Shown: piece after piece, positions 21,701 through 23,172 of the stretch
Layout of the letters: the number at the start of each line of letters is the position of its first letter
How positions within the stretch are numbered: the first letter of the stretch is position 1
Virus record (IMG/VR): IMGVR_UViG_3300008117_000440
Coordinates: 2,437-25,608 of that record
DNA from: a virus
Direction: 5' to 3' (one strand)
DNA length: 23,172 bases
The notes under the pieces: generated by a model
Databases searched by the model: none
Told to the model about the DNA's origin: nothing
What the model saw: only the letters and a program-made list of their open reading frames with translations
Translations under genes and position numbers: made by a program

Positions 21701-23172
21701 ATTGGCTGTATTAGCCTTGAATGGTCTAAAGTCAACAACATCTCTGAGGTCATATGTGACTACAACATTAGCCATTGTAGTTGTATACTGAGGAATTTCA
21801 TATGTTCTAATGTATACACTTGTGTTAGCGTTAATGTTGTCATTAGCTGGATATGATTCAACAGAGAAGAATCCCTCACCAGAGGAAGCATTAGGTGTGA
21901 AGCAATCAAATTGAACCAACAAGAAGTTATTAGCTAATGTACCAATTGAAGATGTTTGTGATAATGAAATTTTTGCATGGTCGTAGAATGAATCTCTCTG
22001 ACCAGAATCCAATATAAAATCATTGACTCTATTTTGGGTCGTGACAAAATTTGTAGCATTACTGCCAAGATAAACACCAGTTAATCTAAAGACGTCTGGT
22101 ATACCAAGCGACCATGGACCTGTGCCATTTGTTACAGCATTGTTACCTGTATTAATGATTACAAGGCAGTTTCTGTTTACATCTTTACCAAGGTGGGATG
22201 CTTCATTATTATATGCTTGGAATCTTACTGTAGCTGTAGTTGTTCCTGTGTAATTAACACCTAGGTTTGCTGTAGCAGTCTGACGGTCCTCTGATACAGT
22301 AACTGTTCTCTTACTACCCGTTGCTGGATTTAGAGCAATTGTTGAACCCTTTAAGTGGACTCTTCTATATGTGTTTGCAGCTACTGTTACATTGCCGTTA
22401 ACCGTCAAGCTTGTGTTGCTTGTAATGGCTGTAATTCTTCTTGTTGTTGCAGCACCAACAAATTCAATACACTCACCAACAACAAAGTCATCTGTGAATG
22501 TTGTGCTTGTACCAGTAATAACATTTGTAGCTGATGCTGCTACAGTACCCGATAGAGCTACTGTGGATGCATTACCACTTGTCGGAATAATCTCAATCTT
22601 AGACTCGCCAAGGTCAAGAGCTGGGTTACCACTGAATCCAATTTGACCCTTTAGTGAACCTACGCCAAATGAAACAAGTCCACTTGTAACATTGATTACA
22701 GCTGTAGTGTTTGCTGCAATATAATAGTAATTGGTATCGTCATTACCATCTGCGTCTTGTAAATTTTTAACAGCTTTAGCACCTAGTGAGAAGAACATGG
22801 CCTGGCCATTTGCTTCTAGTAAATTTGGTAGGCTGCTGGTTAAAACAAGATCTGCAAATGCTTGTGAATTTGTAGAGTTAGCTGTGCCAGTGTGGTATAC
22901 AACTGATCTTGCGTCCTTGAATGAGAATGTGCCAACTGGTCTATAGTTGAAAATGTATAGTCTATATTTGGCGTCTGGGTTACCCTTCTTTGTTGAACCA
23001 TCATCAATAAACTTAATAGCTCTTGCATTTGCATAGCCAACAATTGTTCCTGTGGCAGCTTCACCAGCAAGTACTTCGTTTGTTACAGCACCCTGGGCAG
23101 TGCCATAAAACACAACTTCAACTGTTTGATCGGTTGGGAAGAAGCCTACAACTTCTTTGATCTCGACATAAT
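18758..23172 (-). CDS. Very large virion structural protein (DUF4815-like), N-terminus outside window
   Basis: 1470 residues are visible; the frame is open to the right edge (YVEIKEVVGFFPTDQTVEVV before the first possible internal start at 23113), so the true start is upstream. Around residues 570-620 come VTVPPYPSLTDIERQSVFR and FTMKDISILEKRIERLEYY, a helical hallmark I associate with huge DUF4815-type proteins of marine T4-like phages. Around 850-910 come FRAVGLKPNTIHYLFINGNN and SRGEIVGKFILPPN, also typical of these. A Pro/Asn/Gly linker (about 945-985) leads to a PKD-like domain (about 990-1095), then YVTAGGSGYSNSDTV and QVTINGVVQLGG-type beta domains. The protein ends with a Pro/Gly tail (PPPTTPGPGGGGGGSRGGG) and RYDPDRGPMKHK. 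Probably a baseplate-periphery or fibre-base protein; the next gene seems to continue its usual architecture. Confidence 0.88.
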   Translation of the reverse strand, partial: YVEIKEVVGFFPTDQTVEVVFYGTAQGAVTNEVLAGEAATGTIVGYANARAIKFIDDGSTKKGNPDAKYRLYIFNYRPVGTFSFKDARSVVYHTGTANSTNSQAFADLVLTSSLPNLLEANGQAMFFSLGAKAVKNLQDADGNDDTNYYYIAANTTAVINVTSGLVSFGVGSLKGQIGFSGNPALDLGESKIEIIPTSGNASTVALSGTVAASATNVITGTSTTFTDDFVVGECIEFVGAATTRRITAITSNTSLTVNGNVTVAANTYRRVHLKGSTIALNPATGSKRTVTVSEDRQTATANLGVNYTGTTTATVRFQAYNNEASHLGKDVNRNCLVIINTGNNAVTNGTGPWSLGIPDVFRLTGVYLGSNATNFVTTQNRVNDFILDSGQRDSFYDHAKISLSQTSSIGTLANNFLLVQFDCFTPNASSGEGFFSVESYPANDNINANTSVYIRTYEIPQYTTTMANVVVTYDLRDVVDFRPFKANTANVTTALATATINPPLTNTFNSNTINYNPIPGEDFISNFTYYLGRKDRLTLNSDGIFRVQEGLPDRFPRLPAASPDVLTIAEVTVPPYPSLTDIERQSVFRTDYNIKYDVLSHKRFTMKDISILEKRIERLEYYTTLNMLESLALQTTVSDDNGDARFQNGFFVDPFVSHAFGRTDDLEYKIAIDEKKGLLRPSFIPEVVEMEFDTNTDSYTNVAVTGGMISLAYTHEAYLDQPYASDPVNVSGVPILWNGIIDIRPKVTNSIEYLKPALAVGSTSKVAESYSKMVAVTPGTANYGWWRGEIQNNDDYNIGNSSNDARNATSVAMQTTKQMTGENGDTVSSGIVYLSAEKVFAFRAVGLKPNTIHYLFINGNNNSQLAALGELSGSTKPDESFVTRTSPWNTPLESDSRGEIVGKFILPPNSVSSGTHKLTLRNRNTISSGVDESFAEGLFAVTLDLKDPPQQPQPNTQPPPANTGANTGGNTSANTPVTGGNTQPTPNVIARFIVSGEQTIYAVANSTGYMPNGQFSITFTDDSFVKNGTITAYEWTFGAIPNVIECSSNTLSGAGPHTITYKTTDSVQDVSVSLKVTDNASRISETSQTFTLRKLPKIIDSGNTTPNTSLAVPNCNLTLLSSIYDEISDVFDYFRWGVTNVDPLYFNINMNYPYAYFTYDTAAALSTTAVLKIIAKPDKDYEGNVVWTVTTLSGPTISEYEYANLTQVYVTAGGSGYSNSDTVRFSNGQVDAFGTVSTNATGGIAKVTLTSFGNFSNGAPVTVSTFIANSTVNNSFTMTGSGHTNTSIQVTINGVVQLGGTDYSVSGGSTLVLTTQAALNDYVTVYYSINGTPGTGLIGVNNIRVQVANSTAPANSTNGNTSAGTGASLLLIAGDTANTVPGTARLTNDLLTLRSNASNTTPSVVQVKADMFLANGYANSIANVTQVFTLRSTSVPPSNPPPTTPGPGGGGGGSRGGGRYDPDRGPMKHK

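Noticed and set aside
23110-23113. GTG at 23113 as the start of the large right-hand protein
   Set aside because: The frame stays open for 19 more codons to the edge with beta-strand-like sequence (YVEIKEVVGFFPTDQ), and no ribosome site is present; the gene is truncated by the window.

Overview
The window reads as part of the tail-fibre/adhesin region of a tailed phage, most likely a T4-like myovirus of a marine bacterium. All thirteen genes lie on the minus strand and are tightly packed: 0-26 nt overlaps or 1-60 nt gaps. The products are virion-type proteins: repeat-rich fibres, Ig-like/Calx-beta-like adhesins, a fibre with an S74 self-cleaving chaperone, and small virion or coiled-coil proteins. 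Two intergenic gaps hold an exact T4-type late promoter box (TATAAATA), and a third holds a one-mismatch copy. The DNA is visibly AT-rich and arginine codons are mostly AGA. Module types such as SGNVFFNG / VEDKNI / DLGFAGEY / FFRDATD are ones I know from cyanophage and pelagiphage myoviruses. The host cannot be fixed from this stretch, because there are no auxiliary metabolic, replication or capsid genes.

Layout, following transcription from right to left. (1) 23172-18758: the 3' part of a very large virion protein, followed at once by a 571-aa protein (18742-17027); together they look like one large cyanophage-type structural protein split in two. (2) 17025-12458: a compact cluster of a 74-aa coiled-coil protein, a 373-aa S74 chaperone fibre, a 108-aa BppU-N-like protein, an 86-aa protein ending in DGGTF, a 792-aa repeat fibre also ending in DGGTF, and a 78-aa coiled-coil protein. 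(3) An intrinsic terminator (12439-12407) with a late promoter box inside it. (4) 12394-6093: two large multi-Ig adhesins (1257 and 836 aa). (5) A second late promoter with two perfect palindromes (6089-6036). (6) 6017-4199: a 486-aa fibre and a 117-aa protein that is a free-standing paralogue of its C-terminal domain. (7) A probable third late promoter over the 117-aa stop codon, then a fibre of at least 1385 aa that runs off the left edge without a stop.

The genes probably supply a set of distal tail structures that share domain types. Two have Mtd-like N-termini, which may let them dock to a common site. Several share GNSTVN/GNTTVTG repeat shafts, and different C-terminal ends would bind different receptors. 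Internal and between-gene duplications without indels show that the fibres evolve by module copying. Separate late promoters in front of the adhesin blocks suggest that these are expressed as independent late units. I see no tRNA, mobile element, CRISPR array or clear plus-strand gene. The long plus-strand open frames are antisense shadows of the repeats.
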